Of a stretch of 17,878 nucleotides of DNA, positions 8,877 to 17,878 are shown in pieces (the first letter of the stretch is position 1; each line of letters begins with the position of its first letter). The position numbers and the translations under genes are program-made. Source of the DNA: Actinomycetes bacterium (GTDB lineage Bacteria; Actinomycetota; Acidimicrobiia; Acidimicrobiales; Palsa-688); the NCBI GenBank assembly GCA_021816565.1, contig JAKAXN010000057.1, positions 1-17,878 of the forward strand. The letters run 5' to 3'. Below the pieces are notes generated by a model. That model was not told the origin of the DNA. It ran no database searches and saw nothing but the letters and a program-made list of their open reading frames with translations.

Positions 8877-10214
8877 ATGCCGGGCGGGTTGCTGACAGAT
8901 CTCTACGAGCTCAACATGGCGGCCAGCTATCTGCACCGGGACATGCGGGGTCCCGCCACCTTCAGCCTTTTCGCCCGGCACCTGCCGCCCGAGCGGGGCT
9001 TCCTGGTGGCGGCCGGTCTGGCCGACGCCCTCGCCTGGCTGGAGGGCTTCGGCTTCGAGGAGGCGGACCTCGACTACCTGATCGGCGTGGGCTTCGACCG
9101 GGAGGCGGTCGACCACTTCGCCGGCCTGCACTTCGACGGGGAGGTGTGGGCCGTCCCCGAGGGCCGGATCGTCTGCGCCAACGAGCCCATCCTGGAGGTG
9201 ACCGCACCGATCCCGGTGGCGCAGCTCGTCGAGACGTACCTGCTCAACCAGATCTCGTTCCAGACCACGCTGGCGACCAAGGCGGCCAGGTGCCGGATCG
9301 CCGCCGCCGGGCGGATCGACCTGGTGGACTTCGGGTTGCGCCGGACCCAGGGCATCGAAGCCGGCCTGGCGGTGGCCCGGCTGGCCTCCATGGTCGGCTT
9401 CGTCTCCACCAGCAACGTCGAGGCGGCGCACCGCTTCGGGCTCACCCCCGCCGGCACCATGGCCCACTCGTACATACAGGCGTTCCCTTCCGAGATGGAG
9501 GCGTTCCGTGCCTTCGCTACCGATCTGCCGGAAAGGACCACGTTCCTGGTGGACACCTACGACACGCGCACCGGCATCCTCCACGCCATCGGGGTGATCC
9601 GGGACCTGGGCCTGGAGCACCGCTCCGGGATCCGTCTCGACAGCGGCGACCTGGTGTCCCTGGCCTTCGATGCCAGGACCCTGCTGGACGGAGCCGGGCT
9701 GGCGGACGTGAAGATCTTCGTGTCGGGCGGCCTGGACGAGCACGACATAGCCCGGATGGTGGCCGTCGGGGCCCCGGTCGACGCCGCCGGCATCGGCACC
9801 CGGATGGGCGTGTCCGCCGACGCCCCCTACCTGGACAGCGCCTACAAGCTCGTCGCCTACCAGGGCCGCCCGGTCGCCAAGCTGTCGCCGGGCAAGGCCA
9901 CCCTGCCCGGGGCCAAGCAGGTGTTCCGCGCCGGGGGCCTCGGCGACGTGATCGGGCTCCGGTCCGAGCCGGCGCCGCCGGGGACGGTGGCCCTCCTCCA
10001 GCCGGTCATGCGCGACGGCCGGCGGGTGGCGCCGCCCGAGCCGTGGACGGCGGCCCGTCGGCGGTTCGAGGCGGACCTGCAGCAGCTCCCCGGCGCCGCC
10101 GGTGAGTTGGTCCGGCCGGTGCCCCTCCGGGCCGGGCTCACCCCTGCGCTGATGGCGCTCGACTCCGAGGTGTCGAGGTCCCTGGCCGCCGCCCTGCACG
10201 GGCCGCCGTCGTGA
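8877..10214 (+). CDS. pncB: Nicotinate phosphoribosyltransferase
   Basis: This 445-residue cytoplasmic enzyme makes nicotinate mononucleotide from nicotinate and PRPP with ATP hydrolysis, in the Preiss-Handler NAD salvage route. The N-terminal LLTDLYELNMAASYL (5-19) is the typical substrate-binding start. QISFQTTLATKAAR (125-138), DFGLRRTQG (151-159), GTMAHSYIQAFPSE (193-206, with His197 as the candidate phosphorylated histidine), IRLDSGDL (252-259), FVSGGLDE (281-288) and GIGTRMGVS (305-313, phosphate binding) are all present. Length and motifs are normal for the bacterial enzyme. It sits 47 bases after an unknown gene and 31 bases before otsA, consistent with one plus-strand transcript. Nicotinamide phosphoribosyltransferase is a related alternative, but the DFGLRR and GTxAHS pattern favours the nicotinate enzyme. 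Confidence 0.95.
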   Translation: MPGGLLTDLYELNMAASYLHRDMRGPATFSLFARHLPPERGFLVAAGLADALAWLEGFGFEEADLDYLIGVGFDREAVDHFAGLHFDGEVWAVPEGRIVCANEPILEVTAPIPVAQLVETYLLNQISFQTTLATKAARCRIAAAGRIDLVDFGLRRTQGIEAGLAVARLASMVGFVSTSNVEAAHRFGLTPAGTMAHSYIQAFPSEMEAFRAFATDLPERTTFLVDTYDTRTGILHAIGVIRDLGLEHRSGIRLDSGDLVSLAFDARTLLDGAGLADVKIFVSGGLDEHDIARMVAVGAPVDAAGIGTRMGVSADAPYLDSAYKLVAYQGRPVAKLSPGKATLPGAKQVFRAGGLGDVIGLRSEPAPPGTVALLQPVMRDGRRVAPPEPWTAARRRFEADLQQLPGAAGELVRPVPLRAGLTPALMALDSEVSRSLAAALHGPPS

Positions 10215-10245
10215 CCCCGGCTCGACGGCCTCTAGGGTGGCTCAC

Positions 10246-11646
10246 ATGGTGGACAGCGGAGCGGGCTCTCTCGTGGTGGTGGCGAACCGCCTCCCGGTCG
10301 AACGGACCGAGCAGGCCGGTGAGTGGAGGCCGAGCCCCGGGGGCCTGGTTTCGGCGCTGACGCCGGTGCTGGAGCGCCAGGGTGGCACCTGGATCGGGTG
10401 GTCGGGCACCGTGGAGGAGGAGCTCGACCCCTTCGACGTGGGCGGCTTCACCGTCGTGCCCGTGCCCCTCTCCGCCGGTGACATCGGGGGCTACTACGAG
10501 GGCTTCTCCAACGCCACGCTGTGGCCGCTCTACCACGACGTGACCGGCAGGCCGGTGTTCGAGCGGGCCTGGTGGGACCGCTATGTGGACGTCAACCGGC
10601 GCTTCGCCGACGTGGCCGCCGAGCACAGCCCGCCGGAGAGCACGGTGTGGATCCACGACTACCAGCTGCAGCTGGTACCGAACTTTCTGCGGGAGAAGCG
10701 CCCCGATCTGAGGATCGGGTGGTTCAACCACATCCCGTTTCCCGGTTACGAGATCTACTCCCGGTTGCCGTGGCGGCGTCACGTGGTGGAGGGCCTGCTC
10801 GGCGCCGATCTGCTCGGCTTCCAGAGGCGCGACGATGCGGCCAACTTCCTGCGGGCCGCCCGCCGCTGCGCCGGTGTGGCCACCCGGGGTTCGGTGGTGG
10901 AGCTGGGGGAGCGCCAGCTGCGAGCCGGGGCGTTCCCCATTTCGGTCGACAGCAGGAGCCTGGACGAGCTGGCCCGCAGCCCGGAGATACAGGCCCGGGC
11001 CCGGCAGATCAGGGCCGAGCTGGGGGACCCCGACGTGGTCATGCTCGGTGTCGACCGCCTCGACTACACCAAGGGCATCCTGCACCGGCTGCGGGCCTTC
11101 GGGGAGCTGCTCGACGAGGGGGAGTTGCAGACCCCCAACGTGGTGCTGGTGCAGGTGGCCAGCCCCAGCCGGGAGAGGATCAGCGAGTACCAGGTCGTGC
11201 GCGAGGAGGTCGAGGGCGTGGTCGGCAGGATCAACGGTGACCACGGCCGGGTCGGCCACCCGGCCATCCACTACCTGCACCAGTCGTTCCCGCGCGAGGA
11301 GATGGCGGCGCTGTACCTGGCCGCCGACGTGATGCTGGTCACCCCGCTGCGTGACGGGATGAACCTGGTGGCCAAGGAGTACGTGGCCTGCCGTCACGAC
11401 GAGCGGGGCGCTCTGGTGCTGTCGGAGTTCACCGGCGCTGCCGACGATCTGCGCCAGGCCCATCTGGTCAACCCGTGGGACATAGACGGCACCAAGGAGG
11501 CCATCTGCCGGGCGGTCAGCGAACCGAGGGCCGGGACCGCCAGGCGTATGCGGGCCATGCGCCGCCGGGTCTTCGAGGAGGACGTTCACCACTGGGCGGC
11601 GGCGTTCCTCGGTGCTCTGGATCTGGTGTCGGACCGCCGCTCCTGA
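10246..11646 (+). CDS. otsA: Alpha,alpha-trehalose-phosphate synthase (UDP- or GDP/ADP-glucose)
   Basis: This 466-residue GT20 glycosyltransferase joins a nucleotide-sugar glucose to glucose-6-phosphate to make trehalose-6-phosphate. Visible motifs are [11 protein letters not shown] (10-20), SPGGLVSAL (30-38), [16 protein letters not shown] (83-98), [11 protein letters not shown] (135-145), [20 protein letters not shown] (158-177), [11 protein letters not shown] (268-278, with Arg271 and Lys276 for phosphates) and [14 protein letters not shown] (368-381, with Asp370 and Glu378). All match catalytic positions of E. coli OtsA. ATG at 10246 is chosen because AGGGTGG lies 5 bases upstream; an in-frame GTG at 10237 would add three residues. 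There is no otsB-type phosphatase domain or neighbour in the window, so dephosphorylation must be encoded elsewhere. The nucleotide donor cannot be told from sequence. Confidence 0.96.
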   Translation: MVDSGAGSLVVVANRLPVERTEQAGEWRPSPGGLVSALTPVLERQGGTWIGWSGTVEEELDPFDVGGFTVVPVPLSAGDIGGYYEGFSNATLWPLYHDVTGRPVFERAWWDRYVDVNRRFADVAAEHSPPESTVWIHDYQLQLVPNFLREKRPDLRIGWFNHIPFPGYEIYSRLPWRRHVVEGLLGADLLGFQRRDDAANFLRAARRCAGVATRGSVVELGERQLRAGAFPISVDSRSLDELARSPEIQARARQIRAELGDPDVVMLGVDRLDYTKGILHRLRAFGELLDEGELQTPNVVLVQVASPSRERISEYQVVREEVEGVVGRINGDHGRVGHPAIHYLHQSFPREEMAALYLAADVMLVTPLRDGMNLVAKEYVACRHDERGALVLSEFTGAADDLRQAHLVNPWDIDGTKEAICRAVSEPRAGTARRMRAMRRRVFEEDVHHWAAAFLGALDLVSDRRS

Positions 11647-11670
11647 GAGGGGCGCCCCCCCGGCGCCCTC
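11647..11670. terminator. GC-rich hairpin between convergent genes
   Basis: The left arm GAGGGGCGCC and right arm GGCGCCCTC pair with one bulged base across a C-rich loop. It lies in the 27-base gap between otsA (plus) and the histone-like gene (minus), so it could stop transcription from both sides. No T-run follows on either strand. Confidence 0.4.
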
Positions 11671-11673
11671 CGG

Positions 11674-12207
11674 TTACTTCTTGGCCGTCTTGCGGCCCAC
11701 CGCCCGCTTGGCCGGAGACGTCTTGCGGGCTGCGGCACCGGTGGCCGTCGCCGCGGGTGTCTTGGCGGCCGCAGCGGGCTTCCTGGCCGCAGCCGGGGCC
11801 TTGGTGGTGGCGACCTTCCTGGCCGCGGCCGGGGTCTTGGCGGCAGCCGGGGCCTTGGCCGCCGCGGTCCTGCTGGTAGCCGCCGGCTTGGGCGTCGCGG
11901 CCTTCTGCCTGCGGGCCGGGGCCGCCGTCGCAGCCGGGGCCGCCCCGTTGTCCGCGACGGACGCGCCCTTCCTCCGGGAGGGGGCCGCCGGTGTCGGCTC
12001 GGCAGGAGCGGATCGGCGCCCGGCGCTCAGCGTCTGGTCCTCGACGACCACGTCGTCGCCCAGGAGTCCCTTCAGGGATCGCAGCGTGGCGCCCTTGGCC
12101 CGCGGCTCGGCGAACACCTTGGACGAGAGAAGCTCGGTGCCGCTGGTACCCACCAGCGTGATCCGGCTCCCGCCCTTGGCCGTCGTAACTATCAGCTTGG
12201 CTGCCAT
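11674..12207 (-). CDS. Basic nucleoid-like protein: DUF1508/YegP-like N-terminus with histone-H1-like tail
   Basis: This is a 177-residue protein. Residues 2-58 (AAKLIVTTAKGGSRITLVG, then GTELLSSKVFAEPRAKGA and LRSLKGLLG) resemble one DUF1508/YegP repeat, a small alpha/beta unit whose usual pattern is 'fRLkAaNGevilsSegYxsKxxaxxGIxsVk'. Residues 65-177 are Ala, Lys, Pro, Thr and Arg rich, with repeated KAPAAAKTPAAARK units and the ending PAKRAVGRKTAKK. This resembles the tail of histone H1 or of mycobacterial HupB, so it probably binds DNA non-specifically by charge. There is no HU, Lsr2 or H-NS fold. The ATG has AGGAG at 5-base spacing; the open frame extends 26 codons upstream but without such a site. 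It lies downstream of the phosphatase gene on the same strand, 126 bases away, probably with its own promoter. Function is inferred from composition only. Confidence 0.72.
   Translation of the reverse strand: MAAKLIVTTAKGGSRITLVGTSGTELLSSKVFAEPRAKGATLRSLKGLLGDDVVVEDQTLSAGRRSAPAEPTPAAPSRRKGASVADNGAAPAATAAPARRQKAATPKPAATSRTAAAKAPAAAKTPAAARKVATTKAPAAARKPAAAAKTPAATATGAAARKTSPAKRAVGRKTAKK
11755..11856 (-). repeat. Imperfect coding repeats in the Lys/Ala/Pro tail
   Basis: Residues 118-151 of the histone-like protein repeat KAP-AAA-(R)K-(T)P units; KAPAAA recurs at an offset of 18 residues and KTPAA at 25. On the DNA this appears as repeated GGCCGCAGCCGGGGCCTTGG-type blocks on the plus strand. Such a tract is prone to length change. 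Confidence 0.6.
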
Positions 12208-12333
12208 GTCTGCTCCTACGTAGGGGGAAGTACCCCATCCACTGTAGGAACTAAAAGACGTCGGGCGTCGGAATGTGTCCTTCAAATGCCATCAAACGGG
12301 TCGTCGGGTTCCCGTTTGGGCTCTGCAATCCGC
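12208..12333 (-). promoter_or_regulatory. Intergenic region with candidate promoter and palindrome for the histone-like gene
   Basis: Read on the minus strand, TACAGT (12246-12241) fits a -10 element (TANNNT) about 34 bases before the ATG, but I find no convincing -35. CCTACGTAGG (12215-12224) is a perfect 10-base palindrome that overlaps the AGGAG ribosome-binding site. It would suit an operator or translational control. The region is visibly less GC-rich than the coding DNA around it. Confidence 0.4.
12293..12318 (-). terminator. Hairpin after the receiver-phosphatase gene
   Basis: CAAACGGG (12293-12300) and CCCGTTTG (12311-12318) form a perfect 8-base stem with a 10-base loop, starting 16 bases after the stop codon at 12334. 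Only a weak T-containing tail follows on the minus strand. A third copy of the arm, CCAAACGGG at 12342-12350, lies inside the last codons of the gene and can pair with 12311-12319 instead. Confidence 0.5.
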
Positions 12334-14055
12334 TCAGCAGTCCAAACGGGCGACCAGCAGTGCCACGTCGTCGTCGTGGCTGCCGGCCAGCATCGACGTG
12401 AGGCAGAAGTCGCACAGCTGCTCGACGTCCATGGGCCCGGGCGTCTCATTCAGTGACTGAGCCAGTTTCTCCAGGCCGTCCCCCACCGGCCGGGTGCGCG
12501 ATTCCACCAGACCGTCGGTGAAGATCAGAAGGGTCGATCCCGGTTCCAGGGTGGTCAGGGTCGACAGGTAGATGGGGACGTCCCGCACTCCCATCGGGGA
12601 GTGCGGATCGGCCGTCAGGTACCGGGTAGTTCCGTCCGGTCGCACCACCAGCGGCGGCGGATGCCCGGCCAGCACCAGTTCCACCGAACCGCTGGCCGGG
12701 TCCAGCATCAAACACGCGGCGGTGGCGATCGCACTGCCGCTGACGTCCTGCAGAAGCAGGTCCAGGCTGCGCATCAGCACCGTCGCCGGCAGCTGCTGGA
12801 GGGCGTAGGCCCGCATGGCCGTCCGGAGCTGGCCCATCACTGCGGCGGCGCGCGGGCCTCTGCCCACGACGTCACCGACGGCCATCATCACCCGACCGTC
12901 CTCCATCACCACGGTGTCGTACCAGTCGCCGCCCACCTGGGTGCCGCCGCCGCCGGCCACGTACCGGGCACCCAGGGACAGGCCCACCACCTTCGGCAGC
13001 GCCGACGGCAGCATCGAACGCTGCAGGGTCTCGGCGATCAGATGCTCCTGGGCGTAGCGCTCGGCGTTGCCTATGGCCACCGCCGCCAGCTGGGCCAGTT
13101 GCAGCAGCACCACCTCGTCGTCGGCGGTGAAGTCGCCCTGGACCTTGTCGGCCACCTGGATGAGACCCAGGGTCCGGTCTTCCCGACTGACAAGAGGCAC
13201 GGCCAGCCACCCCTCCAGGAAGGGATGTCCCGGGGCCACGCCCGTGAGCCCCCGGCTGGAGAGGCTGCGCTCGATCTCCCGTTTGGTCATACGCACGACC
13301 GAGGCGTCGTCGAGCACGAAGTCGTAGACGGGGGAGAGATCGGTGTGCCGGCCCTCCGCGGCCCACGCCGCGTACTTGTCCGAATAGGAGCGGGACCTCT
13401 CCGGCGAGCCGAGGTCGGGTCTGGTGGTGATCACCGTCTCCGCCTCGTGCGCGCCGATGATCTGGCGGGCACTGTCGTTGATGACCTGCAGCATCTCGTC
13501 GAGCGACAGCGTCGAATTGATGGCCAGCGCCGCATCGGCGAGCTTGCGGAGGTGGCGGGCCTCGGTTGCGTAGTGTTCCTCCAGCCGGCGCGACAGCAGG
13601 TCGCTCTGCTGGCGGAGAAGGGCGTTCTTCTGGGCCAGATCCACGAACACCTGAACCTTGGCCCGCAGTAGCGCCGGGTCCACCGGTTTGGTGACGTAGT
13701 CGACGGCGCCGGTGGTGAAGCCCTCGAGAGCGTGGCCGGCCTGGGTCGACAACGCGGAGAGGAAGATGATCGGGATGTCGGAGGTCCGCTCCCGCTCCTT
13801 GATCCGGCGGGCCGTCTCCAGCCCGTCCATTCCCGGCATCTGCACGTCGAGCAGGATCACCGACACCTGGTCGCGCAGCAGCCGCTTCAGGGCCTTCTCC
13901 CCGCTCGTCACCGAGATCAGCCGGTGACCCAGCGGTTCGAGCGCCGCTTCCAGCGCCTGCAGGTTGGCCGGCCGGTCGTCGACCAGCAGGAGGGTGGCCT
14001 CGCTGGCCGTCCCGGGGAGGGTCATCCGGCCGTCGGGCCCCGGGCTCACCGGCAT
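12334..14055 (-). CDS. Response regulator with GAF and PP2C-type (RsbU/SpoIIE) phosphatase domains
   Basis: This 573-residue soluble protein begins with a receiver domain (about 20-138) with acidic pair Asp26/Asp27, phosphoacceptor Asp70 in LLDVQMPGMDG, and Lys123 in VTKPVD. A coiled-coil linker (about 140-170) leads to a GAF domain (about 172-335; GWLAVPLVS, LGLIQVADK). The C-terminal PP2C/SpoIIE domain (about 345-573) has QRSMLP, QVGGDWYD (373-380), GDVVGRG (394-400), AGHPPPL, FTDGLVE (512-518) and SHDDDVALL (559-567), so the metal-binding aspartates are intact. Relatives dephosphorylate STAS anti-anti-sigma factors; none is in the window. ATG at 14055 overlaps the cheB-like stop by 10 bases; GTG at 14049 (GTGA overlap) is an alternative. 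It is likely the output of this operon, phosphorylated by the hybrid kinase. Confidence 0.94.
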   Translation of the reverse strand: MPVSPGPDGRMTLPGTASEATLLLVDDRPANLQALEAALEPLGHRLISVTSGEKALKRLLRDQVSVILLDVQMPGMDGLETARRIKERERTSDIPIIFLSALSTQAGHALEGFTTGAVDYVTKPVDPALLRAKVQVFVDLAQKNALLRQQSDLLSRRLEEHYATEARHLRKLADAALAINSTLSLDEMLQVINDSARQIIGAHEAETVITTRPDLGSPERSRSYSDKYAAWAAEGRHTDLSPVYDFVLDDASVVRMTKREIERSLSSRGLTGVAPGHPFLEGWLAVPLVSREDRTLGLIQVADKVQGDFTADDEVVLLQLAQLAAVAIGNAERYAQEHLIAETLQRSMLPSALPKVVGLSLGARYVAGGGGTQVGGDWYDTVVMEDGRVMMAVGDVVGRGPRAAAVMGQLRTAMRAYALQQLPATVLMRSLDLLLQDVSGSAIATAACLMLDPASGSVELVLAGHPPPLVVRPDGTTRYLTADPHSPMGVRDVPIYLSTLTTLEPGSTLLIFTDGLVESRTRPVGDGLEKLAQSLNETPGPMDVEQLCDFCLTSMLAGSHDDDVALLVARLDC

Positions 14056-14618
14056 GCGTCCAGATCATTCAACCGGGCGGCCAGGGCGGCCAGGCCCAGG
14101 ACCTCGTCGACCGCGCCGGTGGCGATGGCCGCCCGCGGCATCTCGGGCCGCTCGGCCTCCTCCGGGTCCTGCACCAGCACCCGGCCCCCGGCGTCGCGGA
14201 CCTTCGCCGCCCCTCTGCTCCCGTCGGCGTTCGCCCCGGTCAGCACCACGGCGACCAGACCCGGGCCGAAGCAGTCCGCGGCGCTCTCGAACAGCACATC
14301 CACCGAGGGGCGACTGTAGGCCACGGGCGCCTCCAGCGACAGGGCGAGGAAATCCCCGTCGATCAGGAGGTGGTAGTCGGGCGGAGCGAGGTACACGTGG
14401 CCCGGGAGCAGGCTCTCCTTGTCCTCGGCCTCCACGATGCGCAGCGGGCTGCGGGCCGCCAGGTAGCCGACCATGGCCCCTGGGCCGGTGTCGGCGTGGC
14501 GGTGCTGCACCACCGCCACCGGCGCCGCGAAGTCGGGCCGTAGCCGGGAGAAGAGCTGACCGAGAGCCTCCAGGCCTCCCCACGACGCTCCCACCGCGAC
14601 CAGTGAAGGGCGCCTCAC
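14046..14618 (-). CDS. cheB: CheB-type protein-glutamate methylesterase, catalytic domain only
   Basis: This 190-residue protein consists of just the CheB esterase domain. The triad is visible as Ser12 in GASWGG, His39 in QHRHADTG and Asp132 in GANADGSRG, with spacing close to E. coli CheB (Ser164, His190, Asp286). LPGHVYLAPPDYHLLI, SRPSVDVLFESAAD and the final helices (EMPRAAIATGAVDEVLGL) also match. The enzyme hydrolyses glutamyl methyl esters on a receptor-like coiled coil. The N-terminal receiver that normally inhibits and activates CheB is absent, so it is constitutive or regulated by partners. GTG at 14618 overlaps the cheR stop as GTGA and is preceded by GGAGG. The longer open frame upstream is a shadow of cheR. 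Confidence 0.92.
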   Translation of the reverse strand: MRRPSLVAVGASWGGLEALGQLFSRLRPDFAAPVAVVQHRHADTGPGAMVGYLAARSPLRIVEAEDKESLLPGHVYLAPPDYHLLIDGDFLALSLEAPVAYSRPSVDVLFESAADCFGPGLVAVVLTGANADGSRGAAKVRDAGGRVLVQDPEEAERPEMPRAAIATGAVDEVLGLAALAARLNDLDACR

Positions 14619-15439
14619 CGGACCCTCCGGTAGATCTTCTCCCGGGCGTCGAGCTCCTCGAAGTCGGCGGCGTGGGCGGTGAAGCGCATCGACTCCTTCT
14701 GGCCCAGGGCCAGCACGCCGAAGCGGACGAGGCTGCGGTGCAGCAGCCCGGTCACCCGGTCCTGCAGCGGGCGGTCGAAGTAGATCATGACGTTCCGGCA
14801 GACGATCAGGTGGAACTCGTTGAAATCGGAGTCCGATACCAGGTTGTGCTGGGCGAACACGATGCCGTCGGTCAGCTCCGCAGCGAACTGCGCGGCGTCC
14901 CCGTAGGTCTTGTAGTAGTCCGAGAATGCCGCCCGGCCCCCGGCGGAGATGTAGTTGGACGTGTACTCGCGCATGCGGTCGAGGGGGAACACCCCGCTCC
15001 GGGCCCGCTCCAGGACCTCCACGTTGATGTCGGTGGCGTAGATGCGCATCCGGTCGGCCAGGCCCTCCTCGGCCAGCAGGATGGCCAGCGACATGGTCTC
15101 CTCGCCGCTGGAGCACCCGGCGTTCCAGACCCGGACGAAGGGGTAGGTGCGCAGCACCGGCAGGACCTTTTCCCGCAGGGCCCGGAAGAAGCTGGGGTCC
15201 CTGAACATGCTGGTGACGTTCACCGACAGGTCCAGCAGCAGCCTCTCCATGCAGCCAGGGTCGTGGAGGATCCGCTCCTGGAGGCCGGATATGGTCTGCA
15301 GATTCTCCTCGGCGATCCGTCGCCACACCCGGCGGCGGATCGAGCTGCGGGCGTAGCCCCGGAAGTCGTATCCGTACTGCTGGTAGATGCCCTCCAGCAG
15401 GAGTCGCAGCTCCAGGTCCTGGACCGCGTCGCGGGTCAC
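14615..15439 (-). CDS. cheR: CheR-type protein-glutamate O-methyltransferase
   Basis: This 274-residue SAM-dependent enzyme methylates glutamates of receptor coiled coils. The N-terminal helical domain (about 10-75) has YGYDFRGYARSSIRRRVWRR, then NVTSMFRDPSFF (74-85). The SAM-binding core shows VWNAGCSSGEE (104-114), IYATDIN (133-139) and CRNVMIYF (214-221), all diagnostic of CheR. It ends with a normal C-terminus (GVLALGQKESM to KIYRRV). No TPR or pentapeptide-tether-binding insert is evident beyond the standard domain. GTG at 15439 starts 3 bases after the kinase stop and has no clear Shine-Dalgarno sequence, so translation is probably coupled. No chemoreceptor gene is in the window. Confidence 0.95.
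   Translation of the reverse strand: MTRDAVQDLELRLLLEGIYQQYGYDFRGYARSSIRRRVWRRIAEENLQTISGLQERILHDPGCMERLLLDLSVNVTSMFRDPSFFRALREKVLPVLRTYPFVRVWNAGCSSGEETMSLAILLAEEGLADRMRIYATDINVEVLERARSGVFPLDRMREYTSNYISAGGRAAFSDYYKTYGDAAQFAAELTDGIVFAQHNLVSDSDFNEFHLIVCRNVMIYFDRPLQDRVTGLLHRSLVRFGVLALGQKESMRFTAHAADFEELDAREKIYRRVR
14623..14628 (-). promoter_or_regulatory. Ribosome-binding site that fixes the cheB-like start
   Basis: GGAGGG on the minus strand lies 4-5 bases before the GTG at 14618 and inside the last codons of cheR. It supports starting the esterase here rather than in the open frame that continues upstream. Confidence 0.65.
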
Positions 15440-15442
15440 CGT

Positions 15443-17878
<2,436 letters not shown>

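Noticed and set aside
8667..10199. 510-codon minus-strand open frame
   Set aside because: It is exactly antisense to pncB, His/Gly/Pro-rich, and without motifs.
10138..11592. 484-codon minus-strand open frame
   Set aside because: It is antisense to otsA, whose motifs are intact; no recognisable domain on the minus strand.
12601..13671. 356-codon plus-strand frame opposite the receiver-phosphatase
   Set aside because: His/Gln/Gly-rich shadow with no domain; the minus-strand gene there has complete receiver, GAF and PP2C motifs.

Overview
The window is very GC-rich DNA with extreme GC at third codon positions, many GTG starts, and overlapping start and stop codons between neighbouring genes. 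Together with a bacterial V/A-type ATPase, an actinobacterial-looking OtsA and a lysine/alanine-tailed nucleoid-like protein, this suggests a high-GC actinobacterium or a similar soil lineage. The phylum is an inference, and Deinococcota or Chloroflexota-type lineages are not excluded. I saw no tRNA, rRNA, CRISPR array, insertion sequence or phage gene. Because GC is so high, nearly every real gene is mirrored by long open frames on other strands or frames; these are not annotated.

Region 1 (about 1-7908, minus strand) is a compact V/A-type ATPase operon. Read 5' to 3' on the minus strand it encodes a peripheral-stalk G/H-like protein, then subunits C, I, K, F, E, A, B and D. It ends in a GNAT acetyltransferase that runs off the left edge. 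Every junction overlaps or has a gap of 2-3 bases. Subunits A and B are textbook, while I, C and F are unusually short and K has an N-terminal leader.

Region 2 (about 7909-11646) begins with a divergent intergenic region carrying two overlapping inverted repeats. A plus-strand series follows: two small unknown proteins, nicotinate phosphoribosyltransferase (NAD salvage) and trehalose-6-phosphate synthase (osmolyte and stress sugar).

Region 3 (11674-12207, minus) encodes a small basic protein that joins a DUF1508/YegP-like N-terminal module to a histone-H1-like Ala/Lys/Pro tail. It converges on otsA across a GC-rich hairpin.

Region 4 (12334-17878, minus) is a signalling operon in the order hybrid histidine kinase (three receivers, 5' end outside the window), CheR-type methyltransferase, receiver-less CheB methylesterase, and a receiver-GAF-PP2C phosphatase of RsbU/SpoIIE type. 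No chemoreceptor, CheW or CheA is present. The likely logic is phosphorelay from the kinase to the receiver-phosphatase, with the CheR/CheB pair tuning sensitivity by reversible methylation. I propose the kinase's own Gln/Glu-rich coiled coil as the methylation target. This module and the histone-tailed DUF1508-like protein are the most interesting parts of the window.
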